A stretch of DNA of 64,000 nucleotides from Streptomyces broussonetiae (GCF_009796285.1 NZ_CP047020.1:6820001-6884000); one strand, 5' to 3'; positions 49,618 through 58,922 are shown, counted from the stretch's first letter. Notes: generated by a model from the sequence alone, not told the origin. A program made the numbers and translations.

Positions 49618-50835
49618 TCACTGCCCGGCGAACTTCCTGCTCACCGACTGGTACACACCCTTGGCCACGTCACCCAGCCGCGGCCCGGCCAGCCAGCCCG
49701 AGGTCACCGGACCGATCGACGTGTTGGACACCAGCGCCGGCTTGCCGTCCGTGCCCGTCTCCACCCAGCCACCGCCGGAGGAGCCCGCCGTCATCGTGCA
49801 GCCGATCCGGTACATCGTCGGGTCCGACTGGCTGAGCGACAGCCGGCCCGGCTTGTCCTTGCACTGGTACAGCAGCTGCCCGTCGAAGGGAGCCGCCTCC
49901 GGGTAACCCGACGCGGTGATGCTGCTGACCTTAGGTACTGCCGGAGCGCCGAAATTCACCGGCAGTGCCCCGCCGACCGTCTCCTCCAGTGACTTGCCGC
50001 CGTTGCCCTGCTCCGGCGTCACATGGATCACCGCGAAGTCGTACGAGGCCCCCTTGCCGCCGGTCTCACCGCCCTGGTCGATCCACTGCTGCGAGGTCTG
50101 CGCCGCGTCGGCCCACCAGACGCCGTACGGCGCGACCTCGGACTTGCCGGCGTTCTGCAGCTGGTCGAGCGACTTGGCGGAGTTGTTGTACGACGGCACG
50201 AAGGCCATGTTGCGGTACCAGCCGCCGCTCTTGCCCGCGTGCACACAGTGCCCCGCCGTCCAGACCAGGTTGGACTTGCCCGGGTGCGCCGGGTCCTCCA
50301 CGACCGTGCCCGAGCACACCATGTGGCCCTCGGGGGAGTCGAAGAACACCTTGCCCGAGGGCGCCGCGTTGACGTGGTACGGCGCCGCCACCGCCTGCGC
50401 CTTCACCGGCTGCGGGGTCGGGTCCGTCACGCCCTGGTCACCGGAGATGTCGTTGTCGTTGACGCCCTTGTTCGGGTCGTTGGCGTGACGCATCCGGTCC
50501 GGGTCCCACAGACCCTTGATGATCGGGTTGACGAAGTCGTTGGCCTCGCGCAGCCAGTCCTTCCTGTCCCAGTTCTTCCAGGCGCCGTTCTTCCACTTGT
50601 CGAGGTCGATCCCGTGCTCCTTGAGCCTCTGCTTGAGGTCGTCCGGGATCTTGATCTTGCCGTCGCCGGCCGCGGCCGCGGAGGCGGTGGGGTTGCTGTC
50701 GGCGTTACCGTCGCCGTTGCAGGCGGTGGCGGTCATCGCCAGCGCCGAGACGAGGGCGACCGCCGCGAGCGAGCTGGAGGTACGGCGGGTGCCCCTCCCT
50801 CGCCGAACGGTGAACGACGGCCGTATGGATCGCAT
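49618..50835 (-). CDS. Secreted trypsin-like serine protease
   Basis: 405 residues from MRSIRPSFTVRRGRGTRRT (ATG at 50833-50835); the frame runs 20 codons further without support. A signal peptide ends with TATACNGDGN, a possible lipobox. An unusual Trp/Lys/Asp-rich segment (LDKWKNGAWKNWDRKDWL) precedes the catalytic domain. The triad is visible: His in LVWTAGHCVHAG, Asp in ASYDFAVIHV and Ser in TAGSSGGGW. It belongs to the V8/glutamyl-endopeptidase-like branch of the chymotrypsin fold. Predicted cell-surface or secreted protease; specificity unknown. Confidence 0.9.
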   Translation of the reverse strand: MRSIRPSFTVRRGRGTRRTSSSLAAVALVSALAMTATACNGDGNADSNPTASAAAAGDGKIKIPDDLKQRLKEHGIDLDKWKNGAWKNWDRKDWLREANDFVNPIIKGLWDPDRMRHANDPNKGVNDNDISGDQGVTDPTPQPVKAQAVAAPYHVNAAPSGKVFFDSPEGHMVCSGTVVEDPAHPGKSNLVWTAGHCVHAGKSGGWYRNMAFVPSYNNSAKSLDQLQNAGKSEVAPYGVWWADAAQTSQQWIDQGGETGGKGASYDFAVIHVTPEQGNGGKSLEETVGGALPVNFGAPAVPKVSSITASGYPEAAPFDGQLLYQCKDKPGRLSLSQSDPTMYRIGCTMTAGSSGGGWVETGTDGKPALVSNTSIGPVTSGWLAGPRLGDVAKGVYQSVSRKFAGQ

Positions 50836-51200
50836 GCTTGTGACTCCCCCTGTGGTGAAGGAACTCGGCGCTTGTGCCGCGCCACCGACGTACAACTCAT
50901 GAGGAGTTCATGCCGGTCTCACGACGTTCTTGGAACGGCGTCCCACACTATGCGGTGGCTGTGGGGGAGTTCCGACGGAACGGCAACGGTTCGGCTACAA
51001 GCCGTCTGACCTGGTCAATCATCCATGGATGTGCTGATTTGACGCACCTTCACCCCGCCTGCCCGTCAGGACTGGGCAATGATCTTCCCGGAACCCGTAA
51101 CCCGCTGGGCGGTCCGAGGTTGTAGCGGTGGGGGGCCAGCTGCCTGCCTTCCGGTCCCCCTGGATCAACACGCCTCTGAGCAGCGGGAGGACAGCAAGCC
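50836..51200. other. Divergent intergenic region, no gene
   Basis: 365 bases between the protease start and the aminotransferase start. Both promoters must lie here. I searched by eye for an iron box of the type TTAGGTTAGGCTCACCTAA and did not find one. GGGAGG at 51185-51190 is the ribosome-binding site of the aminotransferase. Confidence 0.5.
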
Positions 51201-52652
51201 GTGGCCGTTACGGAGTCGATGGCTTCAGGTGCGCACGGGGAGGCGCGTGGTGTGCACGAGGGGATCCTGAGACGCCAGTCGGCGCGGGAATCCTCGGCGC
51301 GCACCTACGCCCGGGCCCTGCCCATCGTGCCCGTGAGGGCGCGTGGCCTCACCATCGAGGGCGCCGACGGCCGCCGTTACCTGGACTGCCTCTCCGGCGC
51401 CGGCACCCTCGCCCTGGGTCACAACCACCCGGTGGTCCTGGAGGCCATCCGCAAGGTCCTCGACTCCGGAGCGCCCCTCTCCGTCCTGGACCTGGCGACC
51501 CCCGTCAAGGACGCCTTCATCACCGAACTGTTCCGCACCCTCCCGCCCGGCCTCGCGGACCGGGCCCGCGTCCAGTTCTGCGGTCCTGCCGGCACCGACG
51601 CCGTCGAGGCCGCCCTCAAACTCGTCCGGGCCGCGACCGGCCGCACCGGCATCCTCGCCTTCACCGGCGCGTATCACGGCATGACCGCCGGCGCCCTGGC
51701 CGTCTCCGGCGGTGCCCGCGATCTCCAGGCCGCCCGTCTGCCCTATCCGCAGGACTACCGCTGCCCCTTCGGCGTCGGCGGCCCGCGCGGCGCCGAACTC
51801 GCCGCCCGCTGGACCGAGTCCCTCCTCGACGACCCCAGGTCCGGCGTACCCCTGCCGGCCGGCATGATCCTCGAGCCCGTCCAGGGCGAGGGCGGGGTGA
51901 TCCCCGCGCCGGACGAGTGGCTGCGCCGCATGCGGCAGCTCACGGCGGACCGCTCCATCCCGCTGATCGCCGACGAGATCCAGACCGGAGTCGGCCGGAC
52001 GGGCGCCTTCTGGGCAGTCGGTCACAGCGGCATCACCCCCGATGTGATGGTCATGTCCAAGGCCATCGGCGGCAGCCTTCCGCTGGCCGTCATCGTCTAC
52101 CGCGACGACCTCGACGTCTGGCAACCCGGTGCCCACGCGGGCACCTTCCGCGGCAACCAGCTCGCCATGGCCGCGGGCACCGCCACCCTCGCCCACGTCC
52201 GTGAGAACGGCCTCGCCGAACGAGCCGCCGGCCTCGGCACCCGCATGCTGACCCAACTCGACGAATTCACAGGTCAGTTCGCGTGTGTCGGAGAGGTCCG
52301 AGGGCGCGGACTGATGATCGGGGTCGAGCTGGTGCACCCGGACGGCGACACCGTGTCCGACGACCGGCCTTCCGCACCCACCGGTCAGGAACCCACCAGC
52401 ACTCCGCGTCCGGCGGCACCCGAACTTGCCGAGGCCGTCCAACGCGAATGTCTCCAGCGCGGGTTGATCGTCGAACTCGGCGGCCGGCATGCCGCCGTGG
52501 TCCGGCTGCTGCCCCCGCTGACGATCAGCGACGAGCAGGCGGCGGCGGTGCTGGACCGCCTGGCGGACGCGGTCGCCGCGGTGGCCCGCCGCCACGAGGA
52601 GCACGGCCCACAGCGCACCCGGCCCCAGGGCCCTGCCCAGCGCGCCGGCTGA
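51201..52652 (+). CDS. Diaminobutyrate--2-oxoglutarate transaminase-type aminotransferase
   Basis: 483 residues from a GTG with GGGAGG upstream. A class III PLP aminotransferase: DGRRYLDCLSGAGTLALGHN, FCGPAGTDAVEAALKLVR, AYHGMTAGALAVSGG, LIADEIQTGVGRTG and the PLP lysine Lys287 in MVMSKAIGGSLPL. The pattern is that of DABA aminotransferases in siderophore (RhbA/schizokinen-type) and ectoine routes. The next genes encode an IucA/IucC synthetase and a GNAT acetyltransferase, so a siderophore role is likely. A Ser/Pro/Thr-rich insertion near residues 375-410 is unusual. Confidence 0.9.
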   Translation: MAVTESMASGAHGEARGVHEGILRRQSARESSARTYARALPIVPVRARGLTIEGADGRRYLDCLSGAGTLALGHNHPVVLEAIRKVLDSGAPLSVLDLATPVKDAFITELFRTLPPGLADRARVQFCGPAGTDAVEAALKLVRAATGRTGILAFTGAYHGMTAGALAVSGGARDLQAARLPYPQDYRCPFGVGGPRGAELAARWTESLLDDPRSGVPLPAGMILEPVQGEGGVIPAPDEWLRRMRQLTADRSIPLIADEIQTGVGRTGAFWAVGHSGITPDVMVMSKAIGGSLPLAVIVYRDDLDVWQPGAHAGTFRGNQLAMAAGTATLAHVRENGLAERAAGLGTRMLTQLDEFTGQFACVGEVRGRGLMIGVELVHPDGDTVSDDRPSAPTGQEPTSTPRPAAPELAEAVQRECLQRGLIVELGGRHAAVVRLLPPLTISDEQAAAVLDRLADAVAAVARRHEEHGPQRTRPQGPAQRAG

Positions 52653-52817
52653 GCACCGCACCCGCACCGGCACCGCCCGGCCTCCCTCTCCCCGCCGAAG
52701 CGAGCCCTCGCCGGCGCGAGCCCCTCGTGCCGCCGGGGCGACCGGCAGCCGCCCGGGAACGGCGACCGAGCGCCCGAACCAGCCCCGCACCCCTACCGCC
52801 AGCCCAGAGGAGCCGTC

Positions 52818-54776
52818 ATGAACGCCACGCCCAGCCCCGACGGCAGCTCCGGTTCCCCCGACGAACAGGGAGACTCCGGCACCCCGCCCGCTTCCGTTCC
52901 GCTCGCCGAGTCGGTCCCCCAGCAAAAAAGGCGCACCGCGGATCTCACCCGAGTGACGGAGCCCGGCGCCGACCTGCTGGAGGACCCCGACCCGCACCTC
53001 GCGGCCCAGTGCGCCGCCACGGAGAACCTGCTGCGCTGCTGGGTGCGTGAGAGCGACCTCGCGGCTCCCACGAGCGGCACCCTCCGCCTGCCGCTGCCCG
53101 CCAGCGGCACCTCCCTCCTCGTGCCCGTCCGCTACTGGTCCCCGGCGGGCTGGCACCGCTTCGGTCCGCCCCGCTTCATCGGCGCACCCGAGTCCGCCCC
53201 GCCCGTCGACGCCGTCACCCTGGCAGCCCTGCTGGCCCGCGAGCCGGCCCACGCCCCGGCCGGCACGGCCAACGCCCAGGCTCCCTCCACGACTTCCGGC
53301 CCGGGCGACGACGGCGAACTCGCTGCCAGGGTGGCCGACTCACTGCGCCGTACCGCGGCCTTCGTCCGTGACCGCCGCGAGCACCCGGTGGAGGCCGCCG
53401 ACCTCTTCCTCGGCGCCGAACAGGCCCTCCTCCTCGGCCACCCCCTGCATCCGACCCCCAAGAGCCGGGAGGGCCTGACCGAGGCCGAAGCCCGCCTGTA
53501 CTCACCCGAGGTGCACGGCTCCTTCCCACTGCACTGGATGGCTGTCTCCCCCTCTCTTCTCGCGACCGACTCGGCGTGGACCGAGCGTGGCCGTCCCGTC
53601 CCCGCCGACCACCTCACCCGACGCCTCGCCGGAGGCGAACTTCCCCTGCCCGACGGGTACGCCGCGCTGCCCCTGCATCCGTGGCAGGCCCGCGAGCTGC
53701 GCCTCCGTGCCTCCGTCGCCGCCCTGCTCGACACCGGGCTGCTGCGCGACCTCGGCCCCTCGGGTACCGCCTGGCACCCCACCTCCTCCCTGCGAACGGT
53801 CCACCGGTCCGGCGCCCCCGCGATGCTCAAGCTGTCGCTGGGCCTGCGTATCACCAACTCCCGCCGCGAGAACCTGCGCAAGGAACTGCACCGGGGAGTC
53901 GAGGTGCACCGGCTGCTGCGCACCGGCCTGTCCCGGCGGTGGCGGGAGGCCCACCCCTGCTTCGACATCGTCCGCGACCCGGCCTGGCTGGCCGTCGACG
54001 ACCCCGGCGGACTACCCGTGCCCGGACTCGACGTGATGATCCGGCACAACCCGTTCGCCCCGTCCGACGACGTCGGCTGTGTCGCCGGACTCGCCTCGCC
54101 CCGGCCCGTCGCCGAGCCCGGTGGCGCCCCGTCTCGGCCCGACTCCGCCCGGCCGATGCGCTCCCGCCTGGCCCAGCTGGTGGCGCGACTCGCAGCACGC
54201 ACCGGCCGCCCCGTCGGAGCCGTGGCCACGGAGTGGTTCCTCCGGTACCTGGAGCAGGTCGTCCGGCCCGTGCTCTGGCTGGACGGGGAGGCCGGCATCG
54301 CCCTCGAAGCCCACCAGCAGAACACCCTGCTCCTGCTGGACCGCGACGGCTGGCCGGCCGGCGGCCGCTACCGCGACAACCAGGGGTACTACTTCCGCGA
54401 GTCCCGGCGGGCCGAACTGGACGCCCGGCTGCCCGGCATCGGCGAACACAGCGACACATTCGTCTCCGACGAGGTCACCGACGAACGCTTCGCCTACTAC
54501 CTCGCCATCAACAATGTGCTGGGACTGATCGGCGCCTTCGGCTCCCAGCACCTCGCCGACGAACGCCTGCTCCTCGCCGCCTTCCGCCGCTTCCTCTCGG
54601 ATCTCGCCTCGGGTCCCACCGCACTGCGCACCCCCCTGCCCCGTCACCTGCTCGACTCACCCGTCCTGCGCTGCAAGGCCAACCTGCTGACCCGGCTGCG
54701 CGGCCTGGACGAACTCGTGGGCTCGGTCGACACCCAGTCCGTCTACGTCACCATCACCAACCCCCTTCATTCCTGA
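52818..54776 (+). CDS. IucA/IucC family NIS siderophore synthetase
   Basis: 652 residues (AGAGGAGCC upstream). Family motifs: LLLGHPLHPTPKSREGL (ATP/substrate loop), HPWQARELRLR, KLSLGLRITNSRRE, IALEAHQQNTLLLLDRDGW and RDNQGYYFRES, followed by a C-terminal FhuF-like ferric-iron-reductase-type helical part. NIS synthetases adenylate a carboxylate such as citrate and form an amide with an amine or hydroxylamine. A Ser/Gly-rich insert (about residues 440-460) and an N-terminal extension are strain-type variation. It is the core enzyme of this operon. Confidence 0.93.
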   Translation: MNATPSPDGSSGSPDEQGDSGTPPASVPLAESVPQQKRRTADLTRVTEPGADLLEDPDPHLAAQCAATENLLRCWVRESDLAAPTSGTLRLPLPASGTSLLVPVRYWSPAGWHRFGPPRFIGAPESAPPVDAVTLAALLAREPAHAPAGTANAQAPSTTSGPGDDGELAARVADSLRRTAAFVRDRREHPVEAADLFLGAEQALLLGHPLHPTPKSREGLTEAEARLYSPEVHGSFPLHWMAVSPSLLATDSAWTERGRPVPADHLTRRLAGGELPLPDGYAALPLHPWQARELRLRASVAALLDTGLLRDLGPSGTAWHPTSSLRTVHRSGAPAMLKLSLGLRITNSRRENLRKELHRGVEVHRLLRTGLSRRWREAHPCFDIVRDPAWLAVDDPGGLPVPGLDVMIRHNPFAPSDDVGCVAGLASPRPVAEPGGAPSRPDSARPMRSRLAQLVARLAARTGRPVGAVATEWFLRYLEQVVRPVLWLDGEAGIALEAHQQNTLLLLDRDGWPAGGRYRDNQGYYFRESRRAELDARLPGIGEHSDTFVSDEVTDERFAYYLAINNVLGLIGAFGSQHLADERLLLAAFRRFLSDLASGPTALRTPLPRHLLDSPVLRCKANLLTRLRGLDELVGSVDTQSVYVTITNPLHS

Positions 54777-54843
54777 ACACACCGCATCACCCGATGAAGC
54801 ATCCGGGGACCATGACCCACCCGTCTCCCGAGAGGAGCGCACC

Positions 54844-55632
54844 GTGCCTCCCACCGACGCGAACGCCGGCAGCAACCCTGCCCCGGTTCACGCGGGCGCG
54901 CCCGTCGACCCTGGCCCCACCGGCCCCAGAGCGGACGACGCGGGCAGCCGGGACGCGCCGTTCAACGGCTTCACCGTCGAGGGCGACGAGGAGGACGGCG
55001 AGGAGACGCTCGACCTGCACCTGCCCGCCGACTTCCTGGCCCGCTTCGTCGGAGGGACGGCCTATCTCCTGGACCAACTCTCCACATGGGGGCCTGTCGC
55101 CACTCCTGCCGGCTCCTTCCACCTGGTGCCCGTACACCTCGAACAGGACGTGCCGCTCGTCCATCGCTGGATGAACGACCCCGCCGTCGCGCGGTTCTGG
55201 GAGCTGGCCGGGCCCCAGAGCCGGACGGAGGACCACCTGCGGGCTCAGCTCGAGGGCGACGGGCGGAGCGTGCCGTGTCTCGGCGTGCTGGAGGGCACGC
55301 CGATGAGCTACTGGGAGATCTACCGGGCGGATCTGGACCCGCTGGCCCGTCACTACCCGGCCCGCCCCCACGACACCGGGATCCACCTCCTCGTCGGTGG
55401 GGCCGCGGATCGCGGGCGGGGGCTCGGATCCATCCTGCTGCGAGCCGTGGCCGACCTCGTCCTCGACCGGCGCCCGGCGTGCGCACGGGTCGTAGCGGAA
55501 CCTGATCTTCACAACACCCCCTCCGTCGCAGCGTTCCTGAGCGCAGGTTTCCGGTTCGCCGCCGAGGTCGACCTGCCCGGCAAGCGGGCCGCCCTCATGA
55601 TCCGGGACCGGGTCCTGCGTGATGTGTTGTAG
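54844..55632 (+). CDS. GNAT acetyltransferase, IucB/RhbD-like
   Basis: 262 residues from a GTG with GAGAGGAG upstream. The N-terminal ~90 residues are variable. The GNAT domain contains FHLVPVHLEQDVPLVHRWMNDP, PMSYWEIYRADLDPLARHY, HLLVGGAADRGRGLGSILLRA (acetyl-CoA loop) and NTPSVAAFLSAGFRF. This matches siderophore N-acyltransferases that acylate hydroxylysine or a related N-hydroxyamine. A hydroxylating monooxygenase is not in the window. Third gene of the siderophore-type operon. Confidence 0.9.
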   Translation: MPPTDANAGSNPAPVHAGAPVDPGPTGPRADDAGSRDAPFNGFTVEGDEEDGEETLDLHLPADFLARFVGGTAYLLDQLSTWGPVATPAGSFHLVPVHLEQDVPLVHRWMNDPAVARFWELAGPQSRTEDHLRAQLEGDGRSVPCLGVLEGTPMSYWEIYRADLDPLARHYPARPHDTGIHLLVGGAADRGRGLGSILLRAVADLVLDRRPACARVVAEPDLHNTPSVAAFLSAGFRFAAEVDLPGKRAALMIRDRVLRDVL

Positions 55633-55714
55633 CGCTGAGTGACGATGCGTACACGGATTGAACGTCGCACGGACGGGCGAGGTTCCCGTTCGTTACGAGA
55701 AATCCGAAAAAGTT

Positions 55715-55819
55715 GTGAAGGCCGAGAAATCCACGAAGACCGAGAAGTCCGAGAAGGCTGAGAAGACCGACGCATCCGAGAAGTCCGGGACAGCCGAGAA
55801 ACACGAGGAGCCCGCGTGA
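55715..55819 (+). CDS. Possible Lys/Glu-repeat micropeptide
   Basis: A 34-codon frame starting at a GTG: VKAEKSTKTEKSEKAEKTDA, then SEKSGTAEKHEEPA. It is built on the imperfect repeat (A/T/S)EK, from GAGAAG-rich DNA that is notably A-rich for this genome. No ribosome-binding site is visible at the GTG, and the frame continues upstream to a TTG near 55666. It lies between the GNAT gene and the helicase. It may be a real small acidic/basic coil peptide or merely repetitive DNA. Confidence 0.3.
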   Translation: MKAEKSTKTEKSEKAEKTDASEKSGTAEKHEEPA

Positions 55820-55883
55820 CCGCGCCCCCCAGTCCCGCCTTGACCGCCCGTTTGTCAGTGCAGGGCCGTAGGGTGGTCGGCCT

Positions 55884-57914
55884 ATGACGAAGCCCTCTCT
55901 CCCCGAACTCCTCCATGCCGCTGTCGCCGCTGTCGGCGGCACGGAGCGCGCCGGCCAGGTGACCATGGCCGAAGCGGTCGCCGAGGCGATCGACGACGGA
56001 TCCCATCTGCTGGTCCAGGCCGGCACCGGCACGGGAAAGTCCCTGGGCTATCTCGTGCCCGCGCTCGCGCACGGGGAACGGGTGGTGGTCGCCACGGCCA
56101 CGCTGGCGCTGCAGCGCCAGCTCGTCGAACGCGACCTGCCGCGTACGGTCGACGCCCTGCACCCGCTGCTGCGCCGTCGCCCGGAGTTCGCGATGCTCAA
56201 GGGCCGGTCGAACTATCTGTGCCTGCACCGTCTGCACGAGGGCATGCCGCAGGACGAGGAAGACGGCCTCTTCGATCAGTTCGAGGCGGCCGCGCCCACC
56301 AGCAAGCTGGGCCAGGATCTGCTCCGGCTGCGCGACTGGACGGACGAGACCGAGAGTGGCGACCGGGACGATCTCACCCCGGGTGTCTCGGACCGGGCCT
56401 GGGCACAGGTGTCGGTGTCGTCGCGGGAGTGCCTGGGCGCGACGAAGTGCGCCTACGGAGCCGAGTGCTTCGCGGAGATGGCCCGCGAGCGCGCCAAGCT
56501 CGCCGATGTCGTGGTCACGAACCACGCCCTGCTCGCCATCGACGCCATCGAAGGCGCCCCGGTGCTGCCCCAGCACGAGGTACTGATCGTGGACGAGGCC
56601 CATGAACTCGTCTCGCGGGTCACCGGCGTCGCCACCGGCGAGCTGACCTCGGGCCAGGTCAACCGGGCCGTGCGCCGGGCCGCCAAGCTCGTCAACGAGA
56701 AGGCCGCCGACCAGCTCCAGACCGCCGCCGAGGGCTTCGAGCGGCTGATGGAGCTGGCCCTGCCGGGCCGCCTGGAGGAGGTCCCGGAGGATCTCGGCTA
56801 CGCCCTCATGGCACTGCGGGACGCCGCCCGTACGGTCATCTCCGCGATCGGCGCGACGCGCGACAAGTCGGTGCAGGACGAGAACGCGGTCCGCAAGCAG
56901 GCACTGGCTTCGGTGGAGACGGTGCACGACGTGGCGGAGCGTGTCCTGAACGGTTCGGAGTGGGACGTCGTCTGGTACGAACGGCACGACCGTTTCGGCG
57001 CGTCCCTGCGGATCGCCCCCATGTCGGTCTCGGGCCTGCTCAGGGAGAAGCTCTTCGCGGACCGCGCCGTCGTCCTGACCTCCGCGACCCTCAAGCTGGG
57101 CGGGGACTTCAACGGGGTCGGTGCCTCCCTGGGGCTCGGCCCCGAGGGCACCGAGGGCGAGGATCTGCCCAAGTGGAAGGGCGTCGACGTCGGCTCCCCC
57201 TTCGACTACCGCAAGCAGGGGATCCTCTATGTCGCCAAGCACCTGTCGCGTCCCGCGCGCGACGGCGAGCGCTCCGACATGCTCGACGAGCTGACCGAAC
57301 TCATCCAGGCGGCGGGCGGCCGCACCCTCGGGCTGTTCTCGTCCATGCGGGCAGCTCAGCTCGCTGCGGAGGAACTGCGTTCTCGGATCCCCGAGTTCCC
57401 GATCCTGCTCCAGGGCGAGGAGACCCTCGGCGAGCTGATCAAGAACTTCGCCGCCGACCCGAAGACCTGTCTCTTCGGCACGCTGTCCCTGTGGCAGGGC
57501 GTCGACGTCCCGGGCCAGAGCTGCCAGTTGGTCGTCATGGACAAGATTCCGTTCCCCCGCCCTGACGACCCGCTGATGAGCGCCCGGCAGAAGGCGGTCG
57601 AGGACGCGGGCGGCAATGGTTTCATGGCGGTGGCCGCCACCCACGCGGCCCTGCTCATGGCCCAGGGTGCCGGCCGACTGGTCCGTGCGACGGGCGACCG
57701 GGGCGTGGTCGCCGTTCTGGACCAGCGGCTGGCCACCGCGCGCTACGGCGGCTATCTCAAGGCGTCACTGCCGGACTTCTGGTACACCACGGACCGAAAC
57801 CAGGTGCGTAAATCGCTCGCGGCGATCGACGCGGCGGCGAAACAGACGGAGACGGTGCAGACAGAGACGGCGCTGGCAGAGACGGCGGAGGCAGAGACGG
57901 CGGAGGCGGTGTGA
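55884..57914 (+). CDS. dinG: DinG/XPD-type ATP-dependent DNA helicase
   Basis: A 676-residue superfamily 2 helicase. Walker A is QAGTGTGKSLGYL (about 45-57) and the DEAH box VLIVDEAHEL. Four cysteines for an iron-sulfur cluster are visible at Cys113, Cys183, Cys189 and Cys195, and C-terminal motifs include FGTLSLWQGVDVPG and QGAGRLVRATGDRG. The family unwinds 5'-tailed DNA, R-loops and similar structures and is often damage-induced. The last ~25 residues are a TETAEAE-type repeat. Its stop codon is the first part of a 44-bp palindrome. It is convergent with lexA. Confidence 0.92.
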   Translation: MTKPSLPELLHAAVAAVGGTERAGQVTMAEAVAEAIDDGSHLLVQAGTGTGKSLGYLVPALAHGERVVVATATLALQRQLVERDLPRTVDALHPLLRRRPEFAMLKGRSNYLCLHRLHEGMPQDEEDGLFDQFEAAAPTSKLGQDLLRLRDWTDETESGDRDDLTPGVSDRAWAQVSVSSRECLGATKCAYGAECFAEMARERAKLADVVVTNHALLAIDAIEGAPVLPQHEVLIVDEAHELVSRVTGVATGELTSGQVNRAVRRAAKLVNEKAADQLQTAAEGFERLMELALPGRLEEVPEDLGYALMALRDAARTVISAIGATRDKSVQDENAVRKQALASVETVHDVAERVLNGSEWDVVWYERHDRFGASLRIAPMSVSGLLREKLFADRAVVLTSATLKLGGDFNGVGASLGLGPEGTEGEDLPKWKGVDVGSPFDYRKQGILYVAKHLSRPARDGERSDMLDELTELIQAAGGRTLGLFSSMRAAQLAAEELRSRIPEFPILLQGEETLGELIKNFAADPKTCLFGTLSLWQGVDVPGQSCQLVVMDKIPFPRPDDPLMSARQKAVEDAGGNGFMAVAATHAALLMAQGAGRLVRATGDRGVVAVLDQRLATARYGGYLKASLPDFWYTTDRNQVRKSLAAIDAAAKQTETVQTETALAETAEAETAEAV

Positions 57915-57957
57915 TCGCGGGGTAGCCTGACCGGCGCCGGTCAGGCTACCCCGCGAT
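57914..57957. terminator. Perfect 44-bp palindrome between dinG and lexA
   Basis: Each base from 57914 to 57957 pairs with its mirror (22-bp arms, centre GGC/GCC, no free loop bases). The left arm starts ATCGCGGGGTAGCCTGACC. It begins in the last base of the dinG stop and lies 110 bases past the lexA stop. Perfect and long enough to act as a bidirectional terminator; in DNA it could also extrude a cruciform. Confidence 0.9.
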
Positions 57958-58067
57958 GGGAACGCGCTGGGAGCCACCCCGGACACAGCGGGGCCCCGGA
58001 ACCGGCGCAGGGGTCCCGGGGCCCGGTCAGGGAGCGAACCGGCCCAGTGGCCTGCCCGCCGCAGTCG

Positions 58068-58847
58068 TCACACGCGCCGCAGCACCGCGACGACCTTGCC
58101 CAGAATGGTCGCGTCGTCACCGGGGATGGGCTCGTAGGCCGCGTTGTGCGGGAGGAGCCAGACGTGGCCGTCCTCGCGCTTGAAGCGCTTGACGGTGGCC
58201 TCGCCGTCGAGCATGGCAGCCACGATGTCACCGTTCTCGGCGACCGGCTGGCGTCGCACGGTGACCCAGTCGCCGTCACAGATGGCGGCCTCGATCATGG
58301 AGTCGCCGACCACCTTGAGCACAAACAGCTCACCGTCACCGACGAGCTGGCGGGGGAGGGGGAACACGTCCTCGACGGACTCTTCCGCGAGGATGGGACC
58401 ACCGGCGGCGATACGGCCGACCAGCGGGACGTACGACGCGGCGGGCTTGCCGGCGGTGTCCGTGGGCTGCACGCTCACGGCCTGGTCGGAGCCGCGGACC
58501 TCGTACGCGCGCGGGCGGTGCGGGTCGCGGCGCAGGAAGCCCTTCCGCTCCAGCGCCATCAGCTGGTGGGCGACGGAGGAGGTGCTGGAGAGGCCGACGG
58601 CCTGGCCGATCTCTCGCATGGACGGCGGGTAGCCCCGGCGCTGTACGGAATCCCGGATGACTTCGATCACCCGGCGCTGCCGGTCGGTGAGTCCGGAGCT
58701 GTCCGCCCGGATTCCTGGAGGTCGGCCCGGCAGGGAGCGCTTGTGTGCCTCGGGATTCGTGGCTTCGTTCATCGCGTGTACCGGCTCGACTCGGCCCTGG
58801 GAGCGGTCCTGGGCGGTGATGGTGGCACTGTCTGCGGTGGTGGTCAC
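58068..58847 (-). CDS. lexA: SOS repressor LexA
   Basis: 259 residues from a GTG at 58845-58847 (MTTTADSATITAQDRSQ) with GAGAGGGG upstream; 23 further in-frame codons are rejected. The winged helix is GLTDRQRRVIEVIRDSVQRR ... SMREIGQAVGLSSTSSVAHQL. The self-cleavage bond is Ala148-Gly149 (RIAAGGPIL). The catalytic pair is Ser183 in VVGDSMIEAA and Lys220 in EATVKRF. LexA represses recA and itself until RecA filaments trigger cleavage. An SOS box lies 60 bases upstream. Both partners of the SOS switch are therefore in this window. Confidence 0.97.
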   Translation of the reverse strand: MTTTADSATITAQDRSQGRVEPVHAMNEATNPEAHKRSLPGRPPGIRADSSGLTDRQRRVIEVIRDSVQRRGYPPSMREIGQAVGLSSTSSVAHQLMALERKGFLRRDPHRPRAYEVRGSDQAVSVQPTDTAGKPAASYVPLVGRIAAGGPILAEESVEDVFPLPRQLVGDGELFVLKVVGDSMIEAAICDGDWVTVRRQPVAENGDIVAAMLDGEATVKRFKREDGHVWLLPHNAAYEPIPGDDATILGKVVAVLRRV

Positions 58848-58906
58848 GGCTGCCCCTCTCGATGGTCTCCCTGCTGGACAACGGTAGTTGCTTTCGAAAG
58901 GTTGCG

Positions 58907-58922
58907 CCAAACACACGTTCGA
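58907..58922 (-). promoter_or_regulatory. SOS (LexA) box upstream of lexA
   Basis: On the minus strand the site reads TCGAACGTGTGTTTGG, i.e. TCGAAC-N4-GTTTGG, against the mycobacterial/Streptomyces consensus TCGAAC-N4-GTTCGA. It lies about 60 bases before the lexA GTG, as expected for autoregulation. A TTTCGAAAG lies beside it (58892-58900). Confidence 0.75.
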
